Assembly (NCBI RefSeq): GCF_936933875.1 | Contig: NZ_CAKZIK010000048.1 | Coordinates: 1 to 37,889 of the forward strand | Reading direction: 5' to 3' | DNA length: 37,889 nucleotides | Source: an uncultured Chryseobacterium sp. | GTDB lineage: Bacteria; Bacteroidota; Bacteroidia; Flavobacteriales; Weeksellaceae | Shown: piece by piece, positions 1-7,705 of the stretch | Layout: the number at the start of each line of letters is the position of its first letter | Position numbering within the stretch: the first letter of the stretch is position 1 | The notes under the pieces: generated by a model | What the model was told of the DNA's origin: nothing | The model's input: the letters and a program-made list of their open reading frames with translations, nothing else | Database searches by the model: none | Program-made: the position numbers and the translations under genes

Positions 1-54
1 TTAGGACCTCAGATTTTCATTCTGGTAAGAGGGGTTCGATTCCCCTACGGGCTA
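1..54 (+). tRNA. tRNA-Glu (TTC), 3' part only
   Basis: The 5' third of the gene lies outside the window. What remains folds as the end of the D arm, an anticodon stem at 9-13/21-25 (TCAGA with TCTGG, one G-T pair), a 7-nt loop at 14-20 with anticodon TTC at 16-18, a short variable loop, and a T arm at 30-46 (AGGGG-TTCGATT-CCCCT). The 3' acceptor strand is 47-53, with discriminator A54. The CCA tail is not encoded, because C-A-A follows A54. The anticodon reads GAA codons, so this is tRNA-Glu. A strong terminator follows directly. Confidence 0.93.
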
Positions 55-56
55 CA

Positions 57-88
57 AAACTTCCGAAACATTTTCGGAAGTTTTTTTT
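57..88 (+). terminator. Intrinsic terminator of the tRNA-Glu transcript
   Basis: There is a perfect 12-bp stem (57-68 with 72-83), a 3-nt CAT loop and a run of eight T at 81-88. It starts three bases after the tRNA ends, so it terminates the tRNA transcript and separates it from aroQ. Confidence 0.9.
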
Positions 89-112
89 ATTTCTTTTTCC
101 TAAATTTATTCC

Positions 113-526
113 ATGAAAATTTTAATTGTCAACGGGCCGAATCTTAATCTCCTTGGAACACGTGAACCGGAAATCTACGGTAATGTTTCGATGGAAGATT
201 ATCTGGAAAATCTAAAAGCCGAATTCCGAAATCATGAGATTCAGTATTACCAATCGAATGTAGAGGGAGAAATTATCAACAGAATTCAGGAAGATGATTT
301 TGATGCTTTAATTCTGAATGCAGGTGCTTTTACCCACTACTCTTTTGCCATTGCCGACTGCCTTAAAAACATTTTGAAACCGAAAATAGAGGTTCACATC
401 AGCAATATCTACAAACGCGAGGAATTTCGCCAAAAATCGGTTACAGCAGCTCATACCGACGGAATTCTTTCCGGCTTTGGTTTGGATGGCTACAAACTCG
501 CTATTTTAAGTTTACAATCAAAATAG
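113..526 (+). CDS. aroQ: 3-dehydroquinate dehydratase, type II
   Basis: This cytoplasmic enzyme dehydrates 3-dehydroquinate to 3-dehydroshikimate, the third step of the shikimate pathway to aromatic amino acids. The 137-residue length is normal for the small dodecameric type II family. The diagnostic N-terminal motif NGPNLNLLGTREPEIYG (residues 7-23) carries the expected catalytic Tyr22. Asn69 and His75 (NAGAFTH) and His95 (VHISN) match the conserved substrate-binding and catalytic positions. The ATG at 113 gives the standard family N-terminus (MKILIVNGPN). The gene stands alone between the tRNA terminator and a hairpin shared with pckA. A weak -7-like box (TAAATTTA, 101-108) lies immediately upstream and would leave almost no leader, so I do not call it as a promoter. 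Confidence 0.96.
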   Translation: MKILIVNGPNLNLLGTREPEIYGNVSMEDYLENLKAEFRNHEIQYYQSNVEGEIINRIQEDDFDALILNAGAFTHYSFAIADCLKNILKPKIEVHISNIYKREEFRQKSVTAAHTDGILSGFGLDGYKLAILSLQSK

Positions 527-534
527 AAAATCAT

Positions 535-567
535 AAAAAAAGCTTCAGAAAATTCTGAAGCTTTTTT
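535..567. terminator. Bidirectional terminator between aroQ and pckA
   Basis: The inverted repeat AGCTTCAGA (541-549) and TCTGAAGCT (554-562) is flanked by an A-run (535-541) on the left and a T-run (562-567) on the right, so a U-tract follows the hairpin on both strands. It lies 9 nt after the aroQ stop and 20 nt from the pckA stop, two convergent genes. Confidence 0.88.
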
Positions 568-587
568 ATGTACAATTAAATCTAATA

Positions 588-2192
588 TTATAACTGAGGT
601 CCTGCAGCAACTAATCTTTGTCCTTCTTCAGTATCGCAGTACTGTTTGAAGTTCTCGATGTATTTTGCTCCAAGTTCTCTTGCTTTAGCTTCCCAATCTG
701 CTTCGGTAGCATAAGTATTTCTAGGATCCAAGATTCCTTCTGAAACATTAGGCAATGAAGTAGGAATTTCAAGGTTTAATACAGGAACTGTCGTTTTAGG
801 TGCATTATCAATTGAACCGTCTAAAATTGCATCAATAATCGCTCTTGTATCTTTCAGAGAAATTCTTTTTCCTGTTCCGTTCCAACCTGTATTTACCAAA
901 TATGCTTTTGCACCGTGTTCTCTCATTTTACCAATCAAAGTTTTAGAGTACATTGTTGGGTGTAAAGTAAGGAATGCCTCACCAAATGCAGGAGAGAAAG
1001 ACATTTGTGGTTCTGTAATTCCTCTTTCGGTTCCGGCTAGTTTTGAAGTATAACCGCAGAGGAAGTGGTACTGAGCCTGATCGTCGTTCAAAATTGAAAC
1101 CGGTGGCAAAACTCCGAACGCATCTGCAGAAAGGTATACGATTTTTTTTGCGTGTCCCGCTTTTGAAGGCAATACAATTTTGTTGATATGATAAATCGGG
1201 TAAGATACTCTGGTGTTTTCTGTTATCGAATTGTCCTTATAATCGATTTCCCCATATTCATTTACCACAACATTTTCCAAAAGTGCATCTCTTTTAATTG
1301 CCTTGAAGATGTCCGGTTCTTTTTCCTCAGTAAGGTCAATAACTTTTGCATAGCAACCTCCTTCATAGTTGAATACTCCGTTGTTATCCCAACCATGCTC
1401 ATCATCACCAATTAAATATCTTTTTGGGTCTGCAGAAAGCGTAGTTTTACCTGTTCCGGAAAGTCCGAAGAACAAAGCTACATCTCCTTTTTCGCCTACG
1501 TTTGCAGAGCAGTGCATAGAAGCCATTCCTTTCAATGGAAGATAGTAGTTCATCATCGCGAACATCCCTTTCTTCATTTCTCCACCGTACCAAGTTCCAC
1601 CAATAATCTGAATTTTTTCAGTAAGGTTGAACATGACGAAGTTTTCAGAGTTCAAGCCTTGTTCTTTCCAGTTCGGGTTGATTGTTTTGGAACCGTTCAT
1701 CACCACAAAATCTGGCTGCCCGAAGTTTTCTAACTCGTAATTGGAAGGACGGATAAACATGTTAGTTACAAAATGCGCTTGCCATGCAACTTCCATAATA
1801 AACCTTACCTTTAATCTTGTATCTGGATTTGTACCGCAGAAAGCATCAACAACATACAGTTTTTTTGATGAAGAAAGCTGCTCCAAAACTAAATTTTTGC
1901 AAGACTGAAATATATCGTCTGTTGTAGGAAAATTTACTTTTCCATCCCAGCAAATGGTGTCCTTTGTTACATCATCATGAACAATGTATCTGTCTTTAGG
2001 TGAGCGTCCCGTAAAAATACCTGTTTTTACGGCAATTGCTCCGGATTCCGTTTGAGCTCCCTTTTCAAAACCTGTGTTTTTGGTTGACATTTCAGCTTTG
2101 TAAAGCTGCTCATAAGTTGGATTGTAAACAATTTCCTGATAACCTGTGATTCCTAAATCATGAAGTTCCTGAATAATCTTGATGTTTTTCAT
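588..2192 (-). CDS. pckA: Phosphoenolpyruvate carboxykinase (ATP)
   Basis: PckA converts oxaloacetate and ATP to phosphoenolpyruvate, CO2 and ADP, the entry step of gluconeogenesis; in many Bacteroidota it can also run in the carboxylating direction. The 534-residue length is typical of the ATP-dependent family. Visible landmarks are TGRSPKDRYI (61-70, substrate binding), WYGGEMKKG (201-209), the kinase-1a P-loop GLSGTGKT (243-250) and the metal-binding stretch DDEHGW (263-268). The C-terminal half contains the expected AGTERG and FGEAF motifs. The start ATG gives a family-like N-terminus and lies about 30 nt downstream of a TAAATTTG -7 box. Transcription ends at the hairpin shared with aroQ. 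No truncation or odd residue is seen. Confidence 0.97.
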   Translation of the reverse strand: MKNIKIIQELHDLGITGYQEIVYNPTYEQLYKAEMSTKNTGFEKGAQTESGAIAVKTGIFTGRSPKDRYIVHDDVTKDTICWDGKVNFPTTDDIFQSCKNLVLEQLSSSKKLYVVDAFCGTNPDTRLKVRFIMEVAWQAHFVTNMFIRPSNYELENFGQPDFVVMNGSKTINPNWKEQGLNSENFVMFNLTEKIQIIGGTWYGGEMKKGMFAMMNYYLPLKGMASMHCSANVGEKGDVALFFGLSGTGKTTLSADPKRYLIGDDEHGWDNNGVFNYEGGCYAKVIDLTEEKEPDIFKAIKRDALLENVVVNEYGEIDYKDNSITENTRVSYPIYHINKIVLPSKAGHAKKIVYLSADAFGVLPPVSILNDDQAQYHFLCGYTSKLAGTERGITEPQMSFSPAFGEAFLTLHPTMYSKTLIGKMREHGAKAYLVNTGWNGTGKRISLKDTRAIIDAILDGSIDNAPKTTVPVLNLEIPTSLPNVSEGILDPRNTYATEADWEAKARELGAKYIENFKQYCDTEEGQRLVAAGPQL

Positions 2193-2225
2193 ATCTTACT
2201 TTTAATGTTTCTGTTTTTTCCTTAA

Positions 2226-2233
2226 CAAATTTA
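2226..2233 (-). promoter_or_regulatory. Putative pckA -7 promoter element
   Basis: On the minus strand this reads TAAATTTG, a full match to the Bacteroidota TAnnTTTG -7 consensus, 33 nt upstream of the pckA ATG. No convincing TTG -33 box is found 19 nt further up, so this call rests on the -7 element alone. Confidence 0.5.
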
Positions 2234-2311
2234 CCCAAAAGATAAGGATTATCCCGAAGACTGTAGACTGATATAAGTCAGAAAAAGGAAATTGATTTAA
2301 ATTATTGAATT

Positions 2312-3217
2312 TCAATTGATTAAATCTTTACAATCAAAAATAGTGTGGAAATTTCTGCCTGAAAAGTAATTTTTGAAATCACGAAATTTTGAGCTCATCA
2401 CAAAGTCTCCTCCCCATGCTCCCAAACTTTTGATAAACGAAGGACAGTTTTCGAAATATTTTTCTTTCACCGTTGGAATTTCAAGAAAATCCGAAAGTTT
2501 TTGTTCGTGCAAAGTCATCAATTTTGAAAATCTTTCTAAATCTTCACATTTAATTACCTGTTCTGTAATTTCAGAAAAAAACTGAATGAGTTCCGGAGAT
2601 TTTTCTTTCGAACGATAAAGCTGAATTCCCTCTCTGGAATCCTGCTTTTGATTAAGATGAATAAAAATGAGTTCATCTTTGAAGGTTGGTTGAAAATCAA
2701 CTTTCTCAACAATTCTTTCGCCGTTTTTAATCTGAAAAAGAATATCCGATTTTTCACGCGCAACTGCGATATCATAACCACTTCCGCCCAGAGAATCATC
2801 ATTTAATTTAAAAGCATCAATTTCTGCCCATTCCGCAAGATTGTTCATCAAAGTGGAACTGCTGCCCAAACCGAAATTTCCCGGAAACTGCAGATTTGTT
2901 TTTAATTCATAAGAATGATGATGCTGAAGTTTAGTTTTAGAACGATGTTTAACATTCTTCAAAACTTTAAGAACAAAAGCTGCAGCGTCCGGGAGATTGG
3001 CTTCAACAACAGTTTCTTCCTGATAATTAATTACCGCTTTCAACCATGTTTTTCCTTTATGAAGTGCTTCCCAAAACACCAAAGATTTTCCATCATGGAT
3101 TTCTTGAAAAAAAAACTCCTGCCCAAGCTGCGTTGGAACAGCCAGGGCAAGAGCACCGTCGAGAACGACGTATTCGGAGGTGAGTAATAATTTTCCGGGT
3201 GAAAATATTTTACCCAT
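2312..3217 (-). CDS. GYDIA-family GHMP kinase (mevalonate-kinase-like)
   Basis: This is a small-molecule kinase of the GHMP superfamily. The N-terminus FSPGKLLLTSEYVVLDGA (5-22) is the GHMP motif 1. GLGSSST (116-122) is the ATP-binding P-loop typical of the fold, and GGSGYDIA (144-151) is the motif that gives this Bacteroidota subfamily its usual name. At 301 residues it is slightly shorter than classical mevalonate kinases. Flavobacteriia generally make isoprenoids by the mevalonate pathway, so a role as mevalonate or phosphomevalonate kinase is plausible, but the substrate cannot be read from the sequence. The gene starts 12 nt after the fabD stop, so the two are probably co-transcribed. 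No terminator is evident after its stop. Confidence 0.85.
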   Translation of the reverse strand: MGKIFSPGKLLLTSEYVVLDGALALAVPTQLGQEFFFQEIHDGKSLVFWEALHKGKTWLKAVINYQEETVVEANLPDAAAFVLKVLKNVKHRSKTKLQHHHSYELKTNLQFPGNFGLGSSSTLMNNLAEWAEIDAFKLNDDSLGGSGYDIAVAREKSDILFQIKNGERIVEKVDFQPTFKDELIFIHLNQKQDSREGIQLYRSKEKSPELIQFFSEITEQVIKCEDLERFSKLMTLHEQKLSDFLEIPTVKEKYFENCPSFIKSLGAWGGDFVMSSKFRDFKNYFSGRNFHTIFDCKDLIN

Positions 3218-3229
3218 GTTTTTTAAATT

Positions 3230-4105
3230 TTAAATTGCAGAAGATACGGCTACTTCACCATCAATCTTTTTAATCAATCCCTGTAAAGTTTTTCCAGGAC
3301 CTACTTCGATAAAGTTTTGCGCACCGTCTTTAATCATATTCTGTACACTCTGTGTCCATTTTACAGGACCGGTAAGCTGTGCAATTAAATTCTTTTTGAT
3401 TTCTTCAGAATCGGTTACGGCAGTTGTTGTAATATTCTGATAAATCGGCATGGTTGCCTTACGGAATTTTGTTGCGGTGATGGCTTCTGCTAATTTTTCC
3501 TGAGCGGGCTGCATCAAAGGAGAGTGGAAAGCTCCGTTCACAGGAAGAATTAAAGCTCTTTTTGCACCTGCTGATTTCAGGGCTTCACAAGCTCTTTCAA
3601 CTGCGGCAGTTTCACCGGAAATCACCAACTGTCCAGGACAGTTATAATTCGCAGGAACTACAATTCCTTCCGTTGATGCACAAATTTCTTCCACTTTAGC
3701 ATCATCCAGACCAAGAATTGCCGCCATCGAACTTGGATTGGCATCACATGCTTCCTGCATTGCTTTTGCTCTTGCTGAAACCAGTTTCAAACCATCTTCA
3801 AAAGAAAGAACACCATTGGCTACAAGCGCCGAAAATTCTCCTAAAGAATGTCCTGCAACCATTTCTGCTCCCAAAGCATTAATTGCTTTTACAGCTGCTA
3901 CACTGTGTATAAAAATTGCGGGCTGAGTTACACTGGTTTGTTTCAGTTCTTCTTCAGAACCTTCGAACATGATGGAAAGGATATCAAATCCTAAAACTTC
4001 GTTTCCAAATTCCATCAAATCCTTTATATCTTTTCGGGAATCGTACAGTTCTTTTCCCATTCCGATAAACTGAGAACCCTGTCCCGGAAATACTAATGCT
4101 TTCAT
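3230..4105 (-). CDS. fabD: Malonyl-CoA:ACP transacylase
   Basis: FabD moves the malonyl group from CoA to acyl carrier protein, supplying the extender unit for type II fatty acid synthesis in the cytoplasm. The 291-residue chain has GQGSQ (8-12, oxyanion-hole glutamine) and the nucleophile elbow GHSLG (85-89) with Ser87. Arg112, in the SARAKAMQ stretch, binds the malonyl carboxylate. His194 in NGAFHSP is the catalytic histidine, and the C-terminal GPGKTLQGL is also present. All key residues are intact. The ATG start gives the typical MKALVFPGQGSQ beginning. The GHMP kinase gene follows after 12 nt; the LysM gene lies 50 nt upstream, across a small inverted repeat. Confidence 0.97.
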   Translation of the reverse strand: MKALVFPGQGSQFIGMGKELYDSRKDIKDLMEFGNEVLGFDILSIMFEGSEEELKQTSVTQPAIFIHSVAAVKAINALGAEMVAGHSLGEFSALVANGVLSFEDGLKLVSARAKAMQEACDANPSSMAAILGLDDAKVEEICASTEGIVVPANYNCPGQLVISGETAAVERACEALKSAGAKRALILPVNGAFHSPLMQPAQEKLAEAITATKFRKATMPIYQNITTTAVTDSEEIKKNLIAQLTGPVKWTQSVQNMIKDGAQNFIEVGPGKTLQGLIKKIDGEVAVSSAI

Positions 4106-4123
4106 ATAAAAATTTTTCCCGAT

Positions 4124-4142
4124 AAGTAATTTGAGATTACTT
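4124..4142. repeat. 7-bp inverted repeat upstream of fabD
   Basis: AAGTAAT (4124-4130) and ATTACTT (4136-4142) form a perfect 7-bp stem with a 5-nt loop, in the 50-nt gap between the LysM gene and fabD. No U-run follows on the minus strand, so it does not look like an intrinsic terminator. It may be an mRNA processing or stability hairpin, or chance. Confidence 0.4.
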
Positions 4143-4155
4143 CCAGCTGTGTTTG

Positions 4156-6078
4156 TTATTGTTTTTTTATTGGTCTTACCACTCTGTAACCAGTGTTAAC
4201 ATAAGCTCCGTTGTTTTTGGCTTTCACGTATTCGAACTTAGTAGCCAGCTGCGTCTGTACTTTACCAATTTGTTTGAAAACTTCGCCTTTTTTGTTTTCG
4301 CGGCTTAAAATATCATTAACAACGTCAAATCCTATTACCGCATATTTTGATGGCGATTTGCAGTATTTCTGCTTGTAATCTGCCATAATTTCTTTTTCAA
4401 AAGTTCCGTCCGTATTGATTTTTCTGTCCATCAGATAAACCAAATTCGCCTGGCTAAGCTCGTCCACTTTTTTCTCGAAAGAGGGATGATAGAACATACT
4501 GAACGCTTTTACTCCGTCCACTTGTTTAGAAAGTGAAATTAACCTGTTGGTAAAAGCATTTCCTTTTTCGTCGTTAGTTGAAGCCAAAACTGCAATTACA
4601 GGAGCATTTTGTCCTGTCATCATGTTTTTGTCCGGCTGAATATCCTGTGCTGAAGCTACCATTACGATGTTTGGCTTCTTCAAAGATTTTTCCAGACCTT
4701 CTTTAATTAAAGTTGCATTGGCTTTGTCAGCATCTTCAACGATATAAATTTTTTGGTCTGAATATACCTGTGCTACTTCTTTTACGATTTTATCTGCGTA
4801 AACATTATCGGCAGTTTCAACAATAATTAAATTACTGTGATCGTAAAGGTCTTCTGAGTTGGCAAAAGGTGCTACAACAGGAATTTTAGAACTTCCTACA
4901 TAGCTCAACACCTCTTTCACACTCGATTTGAAGAATGGACCGATAATTAAATCCGTATTGTCTTTATTAATTTGGGAAAGTGAGTTTTTGAAGCTCGCTT
5001 CGTTGCCCGCATCCACTACCTTGATATCCAGTTTCTGTCCCAAACGAACGTTTCTTTCAATCGCCAGTTTTGCTCCGGATAAAAATTCGGTGGACATTGC
5101 TCTGTATTTCGAATCGTTGGTATCAAAACCGAAAGGAAGCATCATCACCACATTTAAAGCATCACCAGATTTCTTCACATAACTTGCATCTACTTTCTTG
5201 ATTTTCAAAACCATTCCGGATTTTAAACCAGAAGAAAGAGAAGGATTTAAAGCTAATAATTCATCAAGCGTAACTCCGAATTTATTCAGAATACCAAAAA
5301 CAGTATCGCCGTCCTGAACGGTATAAGTAACATAATCGTCAACAATAGTCGTTTGAGCGTTGGTTGAAACCGGCGTTGCTTTTGGCTTTTCTTCCTGAAC
5401 AACCACCACATTTTTCACTTCTCCTTTTACTTTGATGGCATCACCAACCTGCAAACCTTTCTGTTCCAGACCAGGATTTAAAGCAAAAAGTTCCTGTTGC
5501 GTTAAGCCAAACTCTCTACCTATTTTGTAGTAATTATCTTTTGCCTGAACAACATACATATCATTGCTGACAGCAATCTTAGCCTCTGCTTTTGGAGCTT
5601 CTACAACTGTATTTTCAGCAACTGATGCACTTTCAGTCCCGTATTTTCTAATATTTTCCAATGGAAGAACTACTCTGTCACCAATCTTCATGTTGGAATC
5701 CAAATTTGGATTCAGTTGACGAAGTTCAGATTCTGTAACGTGATACTGTTTTGTAATTCCGTAGATGGTTTGCTTTGGCTGTAGCGTAATGGTTCCTGTT
5801 TTACCGGAAACGTTTGCTAAAACTTTTGGTTTTTCAACAGGTTTTTCCGCTACTGTTTTAGGAGTAGCTTTTAACTTGTTGTTAATGGTTAAAACATCAC
5901 CAATTGCCAGTTTTCCTTCTTTTGCTTTTGGGTTAAGCTTCAGAAGTTCGTCCAGTGTCATCCCATATCTTTTTGCGATATTGTAAGGGTTATCACCTTT
6001 GGCAACAGTGTGCGTTTTCTGAGCAGATAAAGCCCCAAACGCGAACAAACCGGATATGAATAAAATCTTTTTAATCAT
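4156..6078 (-). CDS. Exported protein with four LysM domains and a periplasmic-binding-protein-like C-terminal domain
   Basis: This 640-residue protein begins with a Sec signal peptide (about 1-20, MIKKILFISGLFAFGALSAQ). Four LysM modules follow at roughly 22-65, 96-139, 174-217 and 250-293, each with the pattern of a YxI/GI helix followed by LNP and GD/SGxxLxI. LysM modules bind peptidoglycan GlcNAc chains. From about 307 onward (NVVMMLPFG to near the C-terminus) the sequence resembles type I periplasmic binding proteins of the amino-acid ABC-transporter receptor kind, including DLIIGPFF and IPVVAPFAN stretches. No transporter genes are adjacent, so a structural or cell-wall-sensing role in the periplasm seems more likely than solute uptake; that is inference. 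It lies downstream of bshC and has its own likely promoter. Confidence 0.88.
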   Translation of the reverse strand: MIKKILFISGLFAFGALSAQKTHTVAKGDNPYNIAKRYGMTLDELLKLNPKAKEGKLAIGDVLTINNKLKATPKTVAEKPVEKPKVLANVSGKTGTITLQPKQTIYGITKQYHVTESELRQLNPNLDSNMKIGDRVVLPLENIRKYGTESASVAENTVVEAPKAEAKIAVSNDMYVVQAKDNYYKIGREFGLTQQELFALNPGLEQKGLQVGDAIKVKGEVKNVVVVQEEKPKATPVSTNAQTTIVDDYVTYTVQDGDTVFGILNKFGVTLDELLALNPSLSSGLKSGMVLKIKKVDASYVKKSGDALNVVMMLPFGFDTNDSKYRAMSTEFLSGAKLAIERNVRLGQKLDIKVVDAGNEASFKNSLSQINKDNTDLIIGPFFKSSVKEVLSYVGSSKIPVVAPFANSEDLYDHSNLIIVETADNVYADKIVKEVAQVYSDQKIYIVEDADKANATLIKEGLEKSLKKPNIVMVASAQDIQPDKNMMTGQNAPVIAVLASTNDEKGNAFTNRLISLSKQVDGVKAFSMFYHPSFEKKVDELSQANLVYLMDRKINTDGTFEKEIMADYKQKYCKSPSKYAVIGFDVVNDILSRENKKGEVFKQIGKVQTQLATKFEYVKAKNNGAYVNTGYRVVRPIKKQ

Positions 6079-6095
6079 CTTTGTTTAATAATTTA

Positions 6096-6126
6096 CAAAA
6101 ATAATGCTTTAAAATTAAATCTGCAT
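6096..6126 (-). promoter_or_regulatory. Putative promoter of the LysM gene
   Basis: On the minus strand the -7 box reads TATTTTTG (6096-6103), a full TAnnTTTG match 17 nt upstream of the ATG. A partial -33 box (ATGC for TTGC) lies at 6123-6126 after a 19-bp spacer, the spacing seen at the best promoters here. The -33 region overlaps the end of bshC. Confidence 0.5.
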
Positions 6127-7701
6127 TATAATTAATTCTGAATTTCGAACTTCCATCTTGTCGTAACAAGTTTGAAGCCAATCTCTCCCAAAATCGGCAT
6201 AAAACACGCTAAAATTAAGCACTCTTTCCTGCCAGTTTTTTCCCGGATGAACATCCAAAAACAAATCTTCAATGCGCTGAAGTTTTTCCTGCTGTTTTAT
6301 TTTTTCTGCCCGAAGAAGTCTTTTCCTCATTCTGTCAAAAGACTTTAATTGGCGGGTTTCTTCTGCCTCGATCAAATTTCTGAAAGACTGGTCTGTTATT
6401 TCGGCTTTAGATTTCATCAGCTCAAAAGAAGCTTTCAGTTCTGCTTCTTTTGAATTGATTAAGGCTGAAATTTCATGATTATCTGTGAGTTTTGAACGAA
6501 TGAGTTGTGCAAAATTTTCAAAGAAATCTGATATTTTTAAATCCAGTTTTTCGGCTTTCTGCAACGTTTTTTCTTTCAGAAATAACATGGAATTCCTAGG
6601 AATTAAAACCGGAAATTTCAGATTTAAATGTTTAAAATAATCCTGAAGTTCCAGCCAGTACATAATTTCCGCGTTTCCACCAATGTAGGCCAAATTTGGA
6701 AGAATATTCTCCTGATAAACCGGCCTCATCAATGCGTTCGGACTGAATTTCTCCGGATGATTTTCAAGTTCAGTTAAAATTTCTTGTTTGGTGAATGAAA
6801 TATTTTTGTCGACAATCTGAAACTGATTATTATTGAATTCAATTCTGTCGCGGGTTTCACTCAGATAAAACAAATTGATTTCTCGTGGATTCACTTGAAC
6901 TTTTCCATATTGGTTCGAAAGCATTTCCACTTTTTCTTTTGAAGATTCAAAAAGTTGATTTTGCAAAAGTTCTTCCCTGAAAATGTCTTTCATCAAAGTT
7001 TTTAAAGCGACATCGTCTCCGTCAACAATTAAAATTCCGTCATCAGAAAAAATTCTGTTCACCAAAATTCGGGTTGCTTCGGCCAAAGTATTTCCTTTGG
7101 AATAAGATTCCTTCATCCAGCGAATCAACTCTGTTCCGTAAACGGAATCTTTAAATTCGGATTCAAATTCAGAAATAAAATATTGGTCTTCCACTTTTAT
7201 TCTACCAACTGCACCCCCGGAATCACCTTTTATTTCGTAGAAATTGTTTCCCGTTTTGAAATGGTTAATTTCATCAAAATCATGGTCTTCCGTTGCCATC
7301 CAAAAAACAGGAACAACATTGATGTCTTTAAATTTTTCGGCGATAAATTCTGCAGTTTTAATGGTCTGCAAAATTTTATAAATAAAGAAAGAAGGCCCTG
7401 TAAACAGGTTTAACTGATGTCCCGTAACAACGGTAAACGTATTTTCGTTCTGAAGCAATTCCAGATTGCTTTTCTGCTTTTCTGAAAGCTCCAGAGCAGA
7501 CATTTGTTTTCTCAAAGCGTCTGCTAAAACATTTCTTTTTTCACTTGAATACTCTTTTTGTTTCGCTTCAATCTGCTTTCTGAAATTTTCTACACTGAAA
7601 ATCTGCTCCTCAAAACCGGGGATTTCAGCATTCAGAAAATCCTTGATAAGCTTTGGAATGCTCTCAATTTCAAGGAAAGGTATGTTAGTAACTGTCTTCA
7701 A
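6115..7701 (-). CDS. bshC: Bacillithiol biosynthesis cysteine-adding enzyme BshC
   Basis: BshC is the putative ligase that adds cysteine to glucosaminyl-malate in the last step of bacillithiol synthesis, the low-molecular-weight thiol of many Firmicutes and Bacteroidota. Family hallmarks are TGHQLNLFTGP (93-103) and PVFWMATEDHDFDEI (131-145), numbered from the start chosen here; the C-terminal half has the expected long coiled-coil-like helical stretch. No ATG exists near the N-terminus. I chose the TTG at 7701, which gives MKTVTNIPF, begins 4 nt after the porin stop and yields 528 residues. The frame extends to another TTG at 7728, which would overlap the porin gene by 23 nt. The porin and bshC are probably co-transcribed. 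bshA and bshB are not in this window. Confidence 0.93.
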   Translation of the reverse strand: MKTVTNIPFLEIESIPKLIKDFLNAEIPGFEEQIFSVENFRKQIEAKQKEYSSEKRNVLADALRKQMSALELSEKQKSNLELLQNENTFTVVTGHQLNLFTGPSFFIYKILQTIKTAEFIAEKFKDINVVPVFWMATEDHDFDEINHFKTGNNFYEIKGDSGGAVGRIKVEDQYFISEFESEFKDSVYGTELIRWMKESYSKGNTLAEATRILVNRIFSDDGILIVDGDDVALKTLMKDIFREELLQNQLFESSKEKVEMLSNQYGKVQVNPREINLFYLSETRDRIEFNNNQFQIVDKNISFTKQEILTELENHPEKFSPNALMRPVYQENILPNLAYIGGNAEIMYWLELQDYFKHLNLKFPVLIPRNSMLFLKEKTLQKAEKLDLKISDFFENFAQLIRSKLTDNHEISALINSKEAELKASFELMKSKAEITDQSFRNLIEAEETRQLKSFDRMRKRLLRAEKIKQQEKLQRIEDLFLDVHPGKNWQERVLNFSVFYADFGRDWLQTCYDKMEVRNSELIIMQI

Positions 7702-7705
7702 AATT

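Noticed and set aside
2290..2326. Near-direct repeat AATTGATTTAAAT / AATTGATTAAATC at the end of the GHMP kinase gene
   Set aside because: It is very AT-rich and imperfect and partly lies in coding sequence; it does not form a terminator and is likely chance.
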